From contig MVBO01000082.1 of assembly GCA_002261195.1 (NCBI GenBank), positions 1 to 63,750 on the forward strand: DNA of 63,750 nt. The letters run 5' to 3'. The translations under genes and the position numbers were made by a program. Shown here in pieces: positions 48,700 to 60,267 of this stretch. Every line of letters starts with the position of its first letter. The first letter of the stretch is position 1. Source of the DNA: Bifiguratus adelaidae. Taxonomy: Eukaryota; Mucoromycota; Endogonomycetes; Endogonales. The notes under the pieces are model-generated. The model was not told the DNA's origin. It saw nothing but the letters and a program-made list of their open reading frames with translations, and searched no databases.

Positions 48700-49175
48700 G
48701 AAGTTAGTTCAATGGATATGCAGAAAGAAGATAAACGCCGACATGTATAAGGATCACAATGAACCCAAACACTGCATCATGAGCAAGACCGTTTTGCGAT
48801 CCATAGTCTGCAAGCCGTCCAGGTTGCTTAAGGTGCACGGTAGCAGAGGGTCATTTGCGTCCAACACTTGTTCCTGTACAGCATAAGTGCCAACCACCAC
48901 GCTTACGGCCAAAGTGTGACATTAGGCAACTTCCAACATGTATTGGATCGGGATTGTCGGCACAAAATTTCGTATGCAGCTCATCGTTGCACAGCGAGCA
49001 CGAAAGGAAGAACTGTCGTACCGAACCTCTTTGATCCGGCTCATAACGTGCTCTTCTTGTTCGAGCGTCTACTGGTCCTCGATGGTATGTGTGTACCTTC
49101 GCATGTGTCGATCAATGTCTTATGTCTCAACTCGATGATCTACTCTAGGGTAACTGCATAAGCTTGCCCGAGAAG
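48700..49175. other. Stretch without a clear gene
   Basis: On the minus strand near 48880-49020 a frame reads CSLCNDELHTKFCADN and GGWHLCC, a Cys/His pattern like a zinc knuckle, but it is interrupted. It may belong to the degenerate locus just described. Confidence 0.3.
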
Positions 49176-50357
49176 ATGCGTGCCACAGAACCGGATCAAA
49201 GAGCTCCCGGAAACGCTGCCACACAGACAATCGAGTCTTCTGCGAAAGCTACCCCGCGGGCCACAACAGTCCCGACCAAGACCTCCGATGACTCGAAAGC
49301 CACATCCAAAGCCGGTGATGATGACAAGTCAAGCTTGAAACCCAAATTTGTTTATGACGAATACAACAGACGTTTCCACAACATAGAGAACGCCGCGTAC
49401 CCTCTACCTAACGATGACGGCGAAGTGTTTCGCTTGCAAGATTTCCATTATCTGACACGTTGGGCTTTGGACGGGTAAGTCACGGATCTCGGCTTGTCGA
49501 CCCGCGATAATGACTCTTGCTCCTTCACAGGGACTTTCATCCCCCGATCAAGGAGCTTTTGGAGACGGGCGCGAAGGTCTTGGACGTTGGGTAAATATGG
49601 CGCGAGGATAAAGACCTGCCGAGTAACACATCCCGTTTAGATGTGGACCAGGCACCTGGGCTCTAAGTATGGCATCGGAATTCCCTAATAGTCACTTTAC
49701 CGGCATCGACATTGCAAGCACAGCTCCAGAGACGATCCGACCTCCAAACTGCGAGTTTCAAGAAGTCAACGCCATCAATGGATTGCCTTTCCCAGACAAC
49801 CACTTCGACTTTGTCTATCAACGTTACCTGACGACAGCGTATACGGCGGATAATTGGACCTTTGTCCTTGGCGAAATCAAACGTGTCACCAAACCTGGCG
49901 GTTGGGTGGAACTGATTGAGCCTAACGGGACATCGAAGAAGCTAGGACCGCAGTTTACAGACTTGACGAGCTTCAGTAAGTCTTAAGGCATAGCTCAACC
50001 ATGTCAGGATGAAACTCACGAGATTTAGTGATTGGAACCATGAAGACCAAAGGTGTGGACATGACGGTTGGAGACCGATTATCTATCCTTGTCGAGCGAT
50101 GCTCCGACGATCCTAAACCCACCATGAAGGTTGATTTCCGATCCATTCCTATCAACTGGGGCGGTCGTATGGGTGAAATGTGGGCTAATCAGCTCAGATT
50201 GGCTTTCGGGGCTTTACAATCGTTCTTTGAATTGAAATACGGCAAGATGTCCACCGAGGATTTCAAGGTCTTCATTGACAAGTTACTGCAAGAATGCGCA
50301 GATAACGAGAGCTACACTGACTTTTTCTATGGTTATGTCCAGGTGGTGAAAGCCTGA
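49176..50357 (+). CDS. LaeA/UMTA-like SAM-dependent methyltransferase
   Basis: A Thr/Ser/Lys-rich N-terminus leads to FVYDEYNRRFHNIENAAYPL and FRLQDFHYLTRWALDG. After two short introns comes the SAM motif KVLDVGCGPGTWALSMASEF, followed by FTGIDIASTAPETIRPPNC, LPFPDNHFDFVYQRYLTTAY and EIKRVTKPGGWVELIEPNG. The C-terminal half ends YTDFFYGYVQVVKA. This is the class I methyltransferase layout common in fungal secondary-metabolism regulators and tailoring enzymes. The ATG at 49176 is chosen; four in-frame codons upstream carry no ATG. The target is unknown. Confidence 0.88.
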
Positions 50358-50618
50358 ATGCTCCTCATACACTGATATCCACTATACTTGTCCTCATATT
50401 CAAAATGTCTAATAGATAACCGGTTAAACTAGACCAATGGCTTGTTCACTACCCTAGGAGGATCCTTATTCACCTTGGCAAGCCCTTAGCGACGCTGCGC
50501 CCTCTTCCCAAGCCTCACCTAAGCTTTGTACTACCTTGCCCAAAAATAGATTCAGGGAACAAGGCGTTGAACACCTGGTTCTGCACCTCAGTCTGTTCTC
50601 TCTCACTTGCTTGTCATC

Positions 50619-51265
50619 ATGCGCTCTTCTCTCGTCTTGAAGTCTATCCTTGCTGCATTTGCAGTGGGAGTTCACGCACAAACTGCAACAACAAGCGATA
50701 CTTTTCTGCCTAATACCAACAACCCAAACATTGTTGATCCTCTCGCAGCTGGCACAGGTGCAGGTGGAGTCAACATTCCATTCAACAAAGTCGTGACTAT
50801 TCTCACGCCTCAAGCCAATGCCGTGGTCACTACGCGTGATATGTCTCCCTTGGTGTGGTCAGTCAACTCTGTGCAGTCTAGTGAGTATATTCAGGAACGG
50901 TTGCAGTTGCACTCGTTATTGACATTTTTGCGTCAGCGATGTCTTTCGGAGACACGTATCCCATTGGCATGAACATGGACTTTGTATGGACTTCAACCAA
51001 CGGATCTAACGCCGTCGCTTACTCAATTAACGGTACACACAATCTTGCTGTCAACCCGTCCATCAACCCTCAAAGTGTCCAGAATTACAGCGACACGTTC
51101 ACCGTACCACCCTGCATGTTCTTTAAACGCTATCCCAACACCAGCTGGTCGTACAATTTTGTCTTTACGCCCGTGTATGCATCCGGAAGCGACAACCCTA
51201 TCTCGATCCCCGTCAAAATCAACAGTATTGCAGTTGATTCCATCGATGTTGGATGCAATCAGTAA
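50619..51265 (+). CDS. Small secreted or wall-associated protein
   Basis: It starts MRSSLVLKSILAAFAVGVHA with a clear signal peptide ending before QTATTSD. One intron at about 50880-50937. The mature part of about 175 aa is rich in Asn/Thr/Val and beta-strand-like (FNKVVTILTPQANAVVTTRD, TYPIGMNMDFVWTSTNGSNA, YPNTSWSYNFVFTPVYASGS). The strand pattern, with a T.P....V..G....I.W-like rhythm, resembles the fungal GPI-anchored Kre9/Knh-type extracellular domain, but no GPI tail is present. Function unknown. Confidence 0.7.
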
Positions 51266-51329
51266 TGGATACGAAACCCCTATTCTGTGCCATAGAGAAC
51301 ATGTTTGAATATATACCCCTTTTGACATA

Positions 51330-51927
51330 TCAAGTGAAGCCCATGTGCGCGTCAATGAGAGATCGGAAGATGTGAGGTTGATGTTCTGGGAAAGGCTTGA
51401 AAGTAGACGCGAGACATTCTTTCAGTGCATGGGGAAGCCCACTTTGACAATGTCAGAAACGAAACGCGTTATCACATCTTTGACTTACTGAAGCGTAGCC
51501 ACAGTGAGGTAGCCTTGAGCTTGCAGAGCCTGTGCCAGCTCCGCTTGATGATTATCCATTAGACTTTTGTTCACGACCACAACCAGTCGCTTCTTGCACC
51601 TGAGCGCTTCAAGGATGGATCCCGATCCTACTCACATTAGACAGCACATGACAGCCATGAGCTGGACATACCTGCGTGGCTAACGATAACGTCAGCGCTG
51701 GCCATAGCCTCGTGCATGCTCGGCACATAGGCAAAACCGTGCACGACTGGCACGATATGGTCCTGAATGTGTTCAACACCACGCTGGAACGCGTGCTCTG
51801 ACGAGCCGTATTGGATATCTATTGTGTCTATACCAAAACGCGATAGAGTGCTTAGAAAGGGGCTAGCGAGGGCAGACTGGACAAGTGCATCGAAGCCCGT
51901 ACTGCCCACGGTCACCAAAAGCCGCAT
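51330..51927 (-). CDS. ALG13: Alg13, UDP-GlcNAc transferase subunit
   Basis: Three exons give about 165 aa: [47 protein letters not shown], then [38 protein letters not shown] and [17 protein letters not shown] with the end LIDAHMGFT. These match the catalytic soluble subunit that works with Alg14 on the ER face to add the second GlcNAc of the N-glycan donor. The third-exon acceptor after GTCAAAG is the one that restores [11 protein letters not shown] at 51927 gives the canonical N-terminus. Confidence 0.94.
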
Positions 51928-51979
51928 GGACCGAAATGCAAAATTGGGCAACGCGCTTGTCGGCTTTCAATAATTTGCT

Positions 51980-53591
51980 TTATAGATTAGTCCAATCCAT
52001 CGTGAGTCCACAATATCGACTACAGAAACGATAGAGGAAGGGACAGGAAGGGACATCTGCAAAAGGATGCCAACATAACTCGGCATGTCCTGGGGTCGCA
52101 AAAACGCGGTTACAATGTCTGTTTCGGCATTTGTTGTTTTTGCGGTGCTGTGGATCGTGGAGAAGTCGGATTGGTAGGATATGAGAGGGTACGTCTTGGT
52201 TTGATGGAATGGAAGGTTGATTGAGGACAGTCAGAAGGGCGAGTGACCGAAGCGATGGAACGGGTTCAATGTCCGGCAACGTATACGGTTGGTGTTGAGG
52301 AGATGGGGGTTTTCCCTCGACAATGTTGTCAGTGGAGGGAGGCTCGAGTAGTGGGTTGGGCGTAAGCATCACTAATTGAAGTTGTTCCAAATCGAGCAAT
52401 TCAGCGGGTACATATGTCTGAGGACAGTTATAAGACGGTGAAGAGCCGTACAATCGACAACTTACTAACTGATTGCTACCTATCGATAATTCATTAAGAT
52501 GAACAAGCTCACCAACATCAGGCGGTAGCTTGGTAATCTTGTTTTGCCCTGCATTTGGCATCAGCATTCATGCACGAATTTTACTGCTCGGATACACTTA
52601 CGTAGACTTAGGACGCGAAGATTCTTTAACGAACATATCGTTGGATCCAGCTCTTCCAGTTCGTTGCCAGAAAGAAACAACTTTAGGCCTCCTTTTACAG
52701 ACGGATCTTGCGAAAGAGTCACAATATGTCCTAAATCAGCCAAGCTCTCTGGAAGGACCCGAAGCCCAAGATCACTAGGAAATTGTGAGCACTATTTCAA
52801 GTGGACACTGTATTTGCCACCGCTTACCTCAACACAACTTGATCCGAGCCATTGTCGACCGCATTATTGATCACTGTTGTCACGTGCATATTTAGGCGCT
52901 CCTCCTTTGCCCATGTTTTTGAACAATCTTCTTCAAGAACATTGGATACATCTCCGAACAAGGTTCGAACTTTACCAATGTCCGAACGGTTGGAATGCAA
53001 TCGCCTGCGTTGTCTTGAATGAGATCGTGTTTCGGTCTCGGTTTCTTGTGAAGAAGTGACTAAGTTGTTCTCCCTTGATAGATCGGACAGTTGACGTTTG
53101 TTGCCCCTGTATGTTCCGCTAACCTTGCGACGTCGGGGGGATTGGAGAAGGGACATTTGATGTTCAAGATACTTGATATCCCGGCTCACATCCGTCGGCG
53201 TTGTGCTTCTGTCATCTCGACCAGGCGATGTCGGAGGAGTCGATACGGTGTGTAATGGCTGAGATGACACCAGGGATGCCAAGTCAGATGCCATGGCAGA
53301 TATAGGCGATGGAGATACCTCCCAGTCTTGAAGTCCGTCGAGCGTTGCGACTTCGTCAGAGTCGTCGTCGAGTTGAAGCTCACTGTTGAAATGTAAAGCA
53401 TCCGTAAGCGGTATATCCCCCTGCGGCAAAAAGTCTTCGTCCTCATCCTCGTCCGAGTCTGGCCAAAGAGATGTACCGAAAGGGGAAGACATTGTCCTCG
53501 AGGGGAGATCCTCCACAGGCGATGAAGGTGGAAATTCTGACATGAAAGAAGACGTCCGAGCCTTCCTGAACGGTGTGGCTGAAGCGTCCAT
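51980..53591 (-). CDS. Leucine-rich repeat protein with C-terminal Cys/His module
   Basis: It begins MDASATPFRKARTSSFMSEF. The first 260 residues are disordered, with an acidic stretch (DSDEDEDEDFLPQGD) and Arg-rich parts. Short LRRs follow in the next exons: GLRVLPESLADLGHIVTL, GNELEELDPTICSLKNLRVL, NKITKLPPDVGELVHLNEL and LLDLEQLQLVMLTPNPL. The C-terminus has CRNRHCNRVFATPGHAELCW and PFLYRFCSRYCGLTMDW, a conserved-looking Cys/His set that may bind zinc. The plant/animal-like LRR type suggests a signalling scaffold; function unknown. Two to four introns. Confidence 0.8.
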
Positions 53592-53781
53592 GATGACAAT
53601 GTAAGACGCAGGTGCACACGCCGATAACACCATTTACGCGTCAATTTAACGTGTCGCCAACGTGACGTCCTAAAATGGAAATGACAGCCATATGCACGAT
53701 CATTGGTGACCATGTGTAAACGATTATTACCAGTAGTACCGTAGCAATCACATATTTACAAGGTTTAAAAGTATCTCTATC

Positions 53782-54863
53782 TTACAAGAAGCAAAAGAAG
53801 CTCGACAAAGCAATAACCGCGAATAATTGCCCTGTTGCGGTTATACGCCGAGCGTCTGAGCTGGCAGGTGTCGTTTGTGGTGTTACAGGATTGCCTACAC
53901 TCATGGAGAGCCCTTTAAAGTATGTATGAGTGTCATGTGGAGCAGCATATTGAGACGTGCTACCACCAAAGAAGGTCGAAAACATGACGGAATTGATTAG
54001 GATGTCCGGACTGGAATGATAGAGTAGATTGTCCATGCTCACTTGGAGCGTTCCGTTGATCCACACTTGTAGGATTCTGTCCCTCTTATTGATCGTGTTG
54101 AGTTGGGTATATATATCGACCTGATTCCATGTACCAGCCGTAAAGGTAATGCTGCCGCGTCCAATCGATTGCCCGTATTGAGTATTGCAAATCACCATTG
54201 AGTTTGTGCACAAGGTGGAATCTACTGGAATGTAGGCATACGCTTCGCCCATAGCTAGAGAAGGTTTAGGAAGCTGCAATGAGGCTAGGCAAAGTACTAT
54301 TCCTCCTTACCATTGCTTCTCCACATTAGACGCATTGAGAAACAATTGTTGCCAGTCGCTTGATTACCTCCGGAGCAACCTGCACCTTGATCGCCGCCAT
54401 AAACTCCGGGTAGCTTACCACCTTGATTCCATGGAAAGTCAGCGTCGAATCCTAATTGGTAACTGACGAGCGTCCGATCGTACGTCAAATTCCCGAACGG
54501 CGTGGCATAAAATTCTACACCGCCGGTGACAGTACTGTATTTTGAGGATTGCGGCGTATACGAACCGTTGGCATAAAACACTTGTAGCACCTTCTCACCA
54601 GTAGAGTTGAAGGGATCATTGACAAATGCAATGTTTCCGTTCCCAAAGAATGTGTTCCTGCCAACACCCCAGGCCTGCCTTATAAGTTGAGCTGTGGATG
54701 CCGATGAGAGGTTGCTGGATGGATACGGAGCATTCCAAGTTTGGTTTAGACCAAGCGTAGAAGCTAGCAGACTTATCTCCGCACGCGCTGTCGTGAAGTA
54801 CGGCGCAAGCCCAACTGCGAAGCAGACTGCCTCCACCAGAACGATGATGCCCTTCCGCGCCAT
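53782..54863 (-). CDS. Polysaccharide lyase family 14-like protein, secreted, GPI-type tail
   Basis: It starts MARKGIIVLVEAVCFAVGLA with a signal peptide. PL14-like blocks are SYQLGFDADFPWNQGGKLPG, VYGGDQGAGCSGGNQATGNN, CFSMRLMWR, YGQSIGRGSITFTAGTWNQV and INSVMFSTFFGGSTSQYA with HDTHTYFKGLSMSV. The family cleaves uronic polymers such as glucuronan or alginate by beta-elimination. The C-terminus ends in a hydrophobic stretch (LFAVIALSSFFCFL) after a Ser/Asp-rich region, typical of GPI anchoring, so it may act at the wall. One intron near 54250-54310. Confidence 0.88.
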
Positions 54864-55465
54864 ACCAGGTTGAAGCGGTGAAAGAGACTTGTCTGATGCT
54901 GTATTTATGACTGATGCTGCGGCATGCGCTACTTATGCTCCACGCGTTCAGCCATCAATGACTTGAAGAGCAAGCGTAGCTCTTAGAATCAGGGGAATCA
55001 GGAACTTTAAAAAATGAGTTGGCCATAAAGGGAAACAACGTGACACGAGCGCGCACGGATGCTTCCATTGTCATACGTGGGCGATCTGGACGGAGATGCG
55101 GATATGCGGGGTTACCGCTCCTTGCAGCACGCAGTACACGACGCCATTCATTCTTCGCTGATAATGATTGACTATTTCAACGTGAGGATTGGCATTGGAT
55201 CTCTGCCTTTCGGCGCGCATATGTACAAGCCAATAAATGCGCATAGCCTAATTCCGCTGAAAGGGACATAATGAACATAGTTCACGTTGGATCGGCGAAT
55301 GGCATTTTGACATGGCGATCTCGCACTGACGCCTTTATGAGGTAAGAACGGTTAGAGACCACCGAAACGGCAACCTTAGATTAGTTTAATATCGCCCAGT
55401 AATCTGAGCCAGATCGTAGAGTCCACGACTTCTAGGATCTGAGATGTATTACAATCTCTTCCTTT
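54864..55465. other. Gene-free stretch
   Basis: Only short ORFs; the last bases lead into the degenerate P450 copy. No repeat seen. Confidence 0.45.
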
Positions 55466-56170
55466 ATGCTGGCAGATATGTTGTCTGCAAGGCTTGCCAA
55501 AGTAAATACCTCAACCTATGCTGTAGTAATGCTTACTGCTCATGCGACTCCTTACGCTCTATCATATCTCAACTAGCAAGCGTAAAAGTCCCGAATGCAC
55601 TTCCAAAGATGAGTTATTGGCTAACCTTTGTCGTCATCCATTGTATCTTGCATTATATTAAACGAAAGTACTTGAATTGGGGCGGAAAGAAGCATGGAGT
55701 AGCTTCTGGTCTGGATACTTTGCTGACGGACGACTTGCGTGAGCAGCATTGGGAAGGAGGCTTGAAAGATTGATGGGTGCGATCTGGTGTTTGGACTCGT
55801 AGTACTCTGCCTTGTCATTATTCAACACACCTTCAGGTGAAATTTGATATGTGATTGGGAGATTACGATTGCTTGACGCCAACGAGGAAGTTTGCTCCCA
55901 TGTATCGTTGGATCCAACGGCCGTTGGACTGAGTATGTATGAAGCTATTTCAACAGGATCTTATAACATCGATTGATGCTAGGATGGAAACAGATTTACT
56001 CCCGTTGCTTCTTTGCTATTCATCGAATCAAAATCATGAATATTCGTTTTTTTCGCGCATACAACGTGCAAACAAGATATAAGTGCATAGCTTTCCCTTG
56101 AAGGACTTCTTTGCAATGTATACAGTTCCCACTCTCCACAACCTGTCTTGCTCGAGGCAGCCAGCAATGC
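55466..56170 (+). pseudogene. Degenerate, internally deleted P450 copy
   Basis: Nucleotide-level similarity to the intact P450 at 56534 is visible by eye. The 5' part (55466-55773) matches the first exon and keeps its ATG, but it gains a stop and frame changes. A second part (about 55838-56170) matches the 3' end of the intact gene, including the heme-region exon and the final codons. About 1 kb of the middle is missing. The heme-binding Cys motif is not readable. This is a dead tandem relative, not a working enzyme; boundaries are approximate. Confidence 0.85.
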
Positions 56171-56533
56171 TCTTTCAGATCTCCAGTAAAGAACAGTACA
56201 AAGGAGGGACGAAATCCACGAAAGACAATCTAGAGGTAGCCCTAAATCAATCACTCATTGTTCATGGAAAGCCGGACAAGCCTGAAGTCTGTCTCGAAAG
56301 GCCGTCATGAGTACGTGTACTACAGTCGGCACAAACATGTCTTAACCTGATTGTTATTTGGGTGAACATAAGCCTGTACTTGTACTGGTACGAAATCTAA
56401 AAGGAACTCGTGCCCGAAAAACAACCCTAACCCTGGCGAAGTCTTATTTCTGATCCGGAAGAGCCGTTCTAAGCCTTAAGGCTTGTAGAGTGCAGTAACA
56501 TACTTTTGGGCGTTTCTTTTGACATTTTGAACA
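56171..56533. other. Upstream region of the intact P450
   Basis: No gene. It holds a telobox-like AACCCTAACCCT at 56423-56434, 100 bp before the P450 ATG. Confidence 0.5.
56423..56434. promoter_or_regulatory. Telobox-like element AACCCTAACCCT
   Basis: Two perfect AACCCT units, about 100 bp upstream of the P450 start codon, a position typical for fungal telobox promoter elements. Confidence 0.4.
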
Positions 56534-58201
56534 ATGTTGGCAGAAACGTTATCTACAGTGTTTGTTAAAGCAAATACCACAGATTATGCTGTGATAGCCG
56601 CAACTTCTCTTGCTGCTCTTTATGTCGTATATAACAAAACTGGCAAACGTTCAGGCCTAAACGAGCCGCCAAAGGTTGCTTACTCGCTACCCTTTGTGGG
56701 TCACACATTGTATCTTGCAATTAATAGCCAAAAGTTCTTGGATTGGTGTGGAGAAAAATACGGAGAGGCTTTTGATCTGGATATCCTTGGCAAACGCACG
56801 ACTTGCGTCAGCGGCAAAACCGGAGAGGAGGCATTGAAGGCCGACGCATCAGACCTTTCGCTAAAGGATGGTATCCTGACCGGTAAGTTTTGATTGATGT
56901 TGTTTTTCTCGGCCCTTCAGCTGACGTTTCTGGTGTCGCTGCAGATCCTTTTCACCTAGATTACGTCTTGTCTCCAACAACTTTCGAAATTGCTTTCAAA
57001 GTCAACCCGCTTATAGCGCGCTCTGTTATACCTCAGTCAAAGATGCCCCTATTCACCTCCGACATCCGGTTAGGAACGGAACAAGCTTTCAAGGAACTAA
57101 TCGGTGACTTGTCCAAGGGACCGAAGGAGATCAAGAACTTGACGTCCTTTTTCCAAGACCTAGTTGCTTACATCAGTGTGCGAGCTTTGCTGGGATCAGA
57201 TGCCGTTATCGACGATGTGATCAAGAGCTTCAGCGAATTCACAGGGGATGTCACCAACAACGTCGGCCTCTTCAAGATTGTTCCTCAAGCTTTGCACAAG
57301 TACATCATCCCGTATGTTCAAAGCCTACACCGACACCAGGGTGTGATGCGTGAAGGCCTCGCCGAGATTATGGAGAAACGCCGCAAATTGACACCGGAAG
57401 ACTTTGAGAAAACGGGCCAGCGGTTCGATTTCCTCCAAGGCTTGATTGAATATCGTCGTCCCGATGGAACCGGTTATACCAACGATGAGTTGGCAGAGGC
57501 AGTCCTCTTGCTAGCATTCGCTTCCGTACATACGACCTCGATGCACACTGGCTTTGTCATCTTCTGGCTACTTGCGCGTCCCGACATAGAAGTGGCCTTG
57601 CGGAAGGAAATCGATGAACACGTCGGCGACGGTGAGATCACGGATGAAACGTTGAAGGACATGAAACTTTTGGAGAGCGTCATCAGAGAAAGTGTTCGCC
57701 AAGGTGCAGACATGCTTGGTGCTTCAAAAATGGCCTTGCGCGATTTCTCATTTTCTAACGGCATTCAGATACCCAAAGGTCAGTATCTTTCATGTTTGCC
57801 GAGCATCTGACTCATGTATTTGTACAGGTCGTCTCATTAATGTTCAACATCGTCAATTGAACTTTGGCGCGAATGCCAATAACTTTGACTTGAAGGATTA
57901 CGACCCGTTGACTCCAAGCAAGAAGCTAGCTTCTCAAGTATCTTCGGATTTGACAACATTCGGACTAGGTATATATATGCCGCTTGCAACTTGAACGGTA
58001 GACTGACTCTAATTTGCAGGTAAACACATGTGCCCTGGTCGTTTCTTTGCTGTTCATGAAATCAAGATCATTACCATCCTCTTGCTTCGCAATTACAATA
58101 TTCGAGCAAAGAATGGTAAACCCAGCTTCCCCGTGGAGTATATCCTTGGAATGTATTCTGCACCCTCTTCTCAGCCTGTCGTAATCGAAGCGAGACAATA
58201 A
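56534..58201 (+). CDS. Cytochrome P450 monooxygenase
   Basis: Four exons, about 500 aa. The N-terminus has one membrane anchor (YAVIAATSLAALYVVYNKTG). Motifs: I-helix LLLAFASVHTTSMHTGFVIF (the usual AGxxT is ASVHTT), K-helix LLESVIRESVR (ExxR), and heme loop TFGLGKHMCPGRFFA (FxxGxxxCPG). The ASVHTT variant and CPGRFFA resemble fungal P450s of the CYP51-like/ent-kaurene-oxidase-like clans; the exact family is not known. It is preceded by a dead copy and followed, after 134 bp, by a carotenoid oxygenase in the same direction, suggesting action on an apocarotenoid or terpenoid. Substrate unknown. Confidence 0.94.
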
Positions 58202-58335
58202 ATGGCTTGCAATGTCGGATCCGCAGACAAACAAATGCCCATGGATCATCGGAGCGCCCATTTCGGAAAGTGACGTTTTGAGCAAGAATCAACTGTCAAA
58301 TGCTTTGTTGTAACTTTTCACTTGTCTGAGGTTCA

Positions 58336-60044
58336 ATGAGGAATACTCCGGAGGTCGTGAAACCGCTGTTGCTGATACCAGACAGGTCGGAGGGAGAAGA
58401 AGAGGGTAATGAGCCTAACGCCATTCCTTCGTGGTTGGAAGGCAGCTTGTACTTCATTGGTACGTTTGCGTCTGGGTCGGCTCAAGGCTGGTACCTTGGT
58501 CTCCCTAATGTTGTTTGTAGGTCCAGGAATCTTCGAGTTAGAGCTCGGTAACGGACAACCCTTTCATTTTTCGCACAGCTTCGACGGCCTTGCTCAGCTT
58601 CACCGCATCCAGTTTATCCAGAACGATAAAGCCATCACGCCTTATTACACATCTCGCTGTGTTGCCAAAGGGGTTCAGAATCGCTTAGCGGCTCACGATG
58701 ATACGGTACTGTTCTTTGGACAGAAGGTATCGCAATCCCCGGTGGACAGGATACGTGCTATCTGGCGACAGTCTTTGTAAGTATGCGATGAAGATTCTGG
58801 TCTGGATTTTGACATTTAAACAACCGGGTTGCAGTACCCAAACGCCTCTTTCCTACTATGATGTTGACCCATTCATTATTGGTCAACTTTGTCCCTCGCA
58901 TGCACATTATGACCCTGTCACCAATGAATACCTCAATTTCACCGTCAACATTGCATTTCCATATATTCAATACACTGCTTTTTCGCTGGACCAAGTCGGC
59001 AATGCTAGTTATTTCGAGCCAGTGACGCAAAATCTTGCGCGGCCAGGCCCACTGTCTCTCCGGCCATGCTTTATTCACGCCTTCATGGTCACTACAAATT
59101 TTCTCATCATACCCAATTGGCCCTATGTCTACAAGTGTGCCGGTCTCTCCATTATTTGGAACGGTACAGTGAGCGACAGTCTTCGATGGGATCCGACGCT
59201 ACCGACGCTATTTCATATTCTCGATCGCAAGTCCCGTCGGCACATTGCCACGTACGAGTTGCCTGCTTGTTTTGCGCTACACACAATTAACGCATGGGAG
59301 GAGGTCAGCGAAGATAGGTCGGATGTCACTATCGCGTTCGACATACCGGTTTACCCTGATCCGACGATTGTCATGGCAACGGCTGATTTAGGCAAAGTTG
59401 AACGGGAAAATCAGACACTGAATGTTCAACCGCCGCAAGTGTGGAGAGTACGTTTGGCTAAGGTACGAGCGGTGCAAGCGTACCAGAGCTCACTGGTAAA
59501 CTTGGGCTATGTGAATGCTTTGGCGAATTCGATCGCGCGGATCACGTTGGGTCCTTCATGGTCACCTTCTGTTCCTTTCACGTCCAATCAGGCCAACTAC
59601 CATGTACTTGGGACAGATCTCGAACTTCCGCGCTTCAATCCATATTTTCGCATGCGTCGTTACCGATATGTCTATGGCATTCGAGAGAGTACAAAGGGGA
59701 GGCGATACAGCGAAGGCGGCGCCATCATGTCTGGCTTGCTCAAAATGGACTTGGATCAAGTTGGAAGAATATGGGTATGGGATGAAACTGGATGCAATTG
59801 CTCGGAACCAGTGTTCATCCCGCGACTGAACCAAGACGCTACTGAGTTGGCCGAGGACGATGGGGTGGTGTTGTCCTTAGTCAACGTTCATGGTCATGTT
59901 GAAGCATCCAATAGAGCATTTCTGCTCATCCTGGATGCGCAAACTTTTCAAGAAGTCGCACGAATACCCATAGCCTCATACAACATTACTACCATCCACG
60001 GCACTTTTGTAGATAGATTTGGACACGGTATCAGCGTTCCATAG
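58336..60044 (+). CDS. Carotenoid cleavage oxygenase family protein
   Basis: Three exons, about 530 aa: LYFIGPGIFELELGNGQPFH and FSHSFDGLAQLHRIQFIQ near the start. The four expected iron-binding His are visible in SHAHYDPVTN, RPCFIHAFMVTTNFLIIP, CFALHTINAWEE and ITTIHGTFVDRFGHG. The late FIPRLNQDATELAEDDGVVL matches the (E)PxFVPRP..AEDDGV block of the family. Such enzymes split carotenoids or apocarotenoids; in Mucorales relatives make trisporic-acid pheromones, in other fungi retinal. Its P450 neighbour would suit an oxidation step after cleavage. Membrane anchoring not seen. Confidence 0.94.
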
Positions 60045-60267
60045 AATCGTAGATTGGACGAATAGATATTTCACATTCACTTTAGCATTGGCAAGTTCAC
60101 CATGTGCTCGTCCTCAAATGTCTTGCAAGACCATCATAGCGGAGTTGCTTTGTCAACGTCCAATTATCGTCTGCGCGTCTCCGCAAAGGGAAATGAACAA
60201 ATGAGGAATATTGAACCGCTTCAGCGCTATCCCTTCACGAGCGCAGAACGTGTTGGCCGGTCACCTC

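Noticed and set aside
52950-52980. GGTTCGAAC, similar to a tRNA B box
   Set aside because: It lies inside the LRR gene and no A box or cloverleaf could be folded around it.
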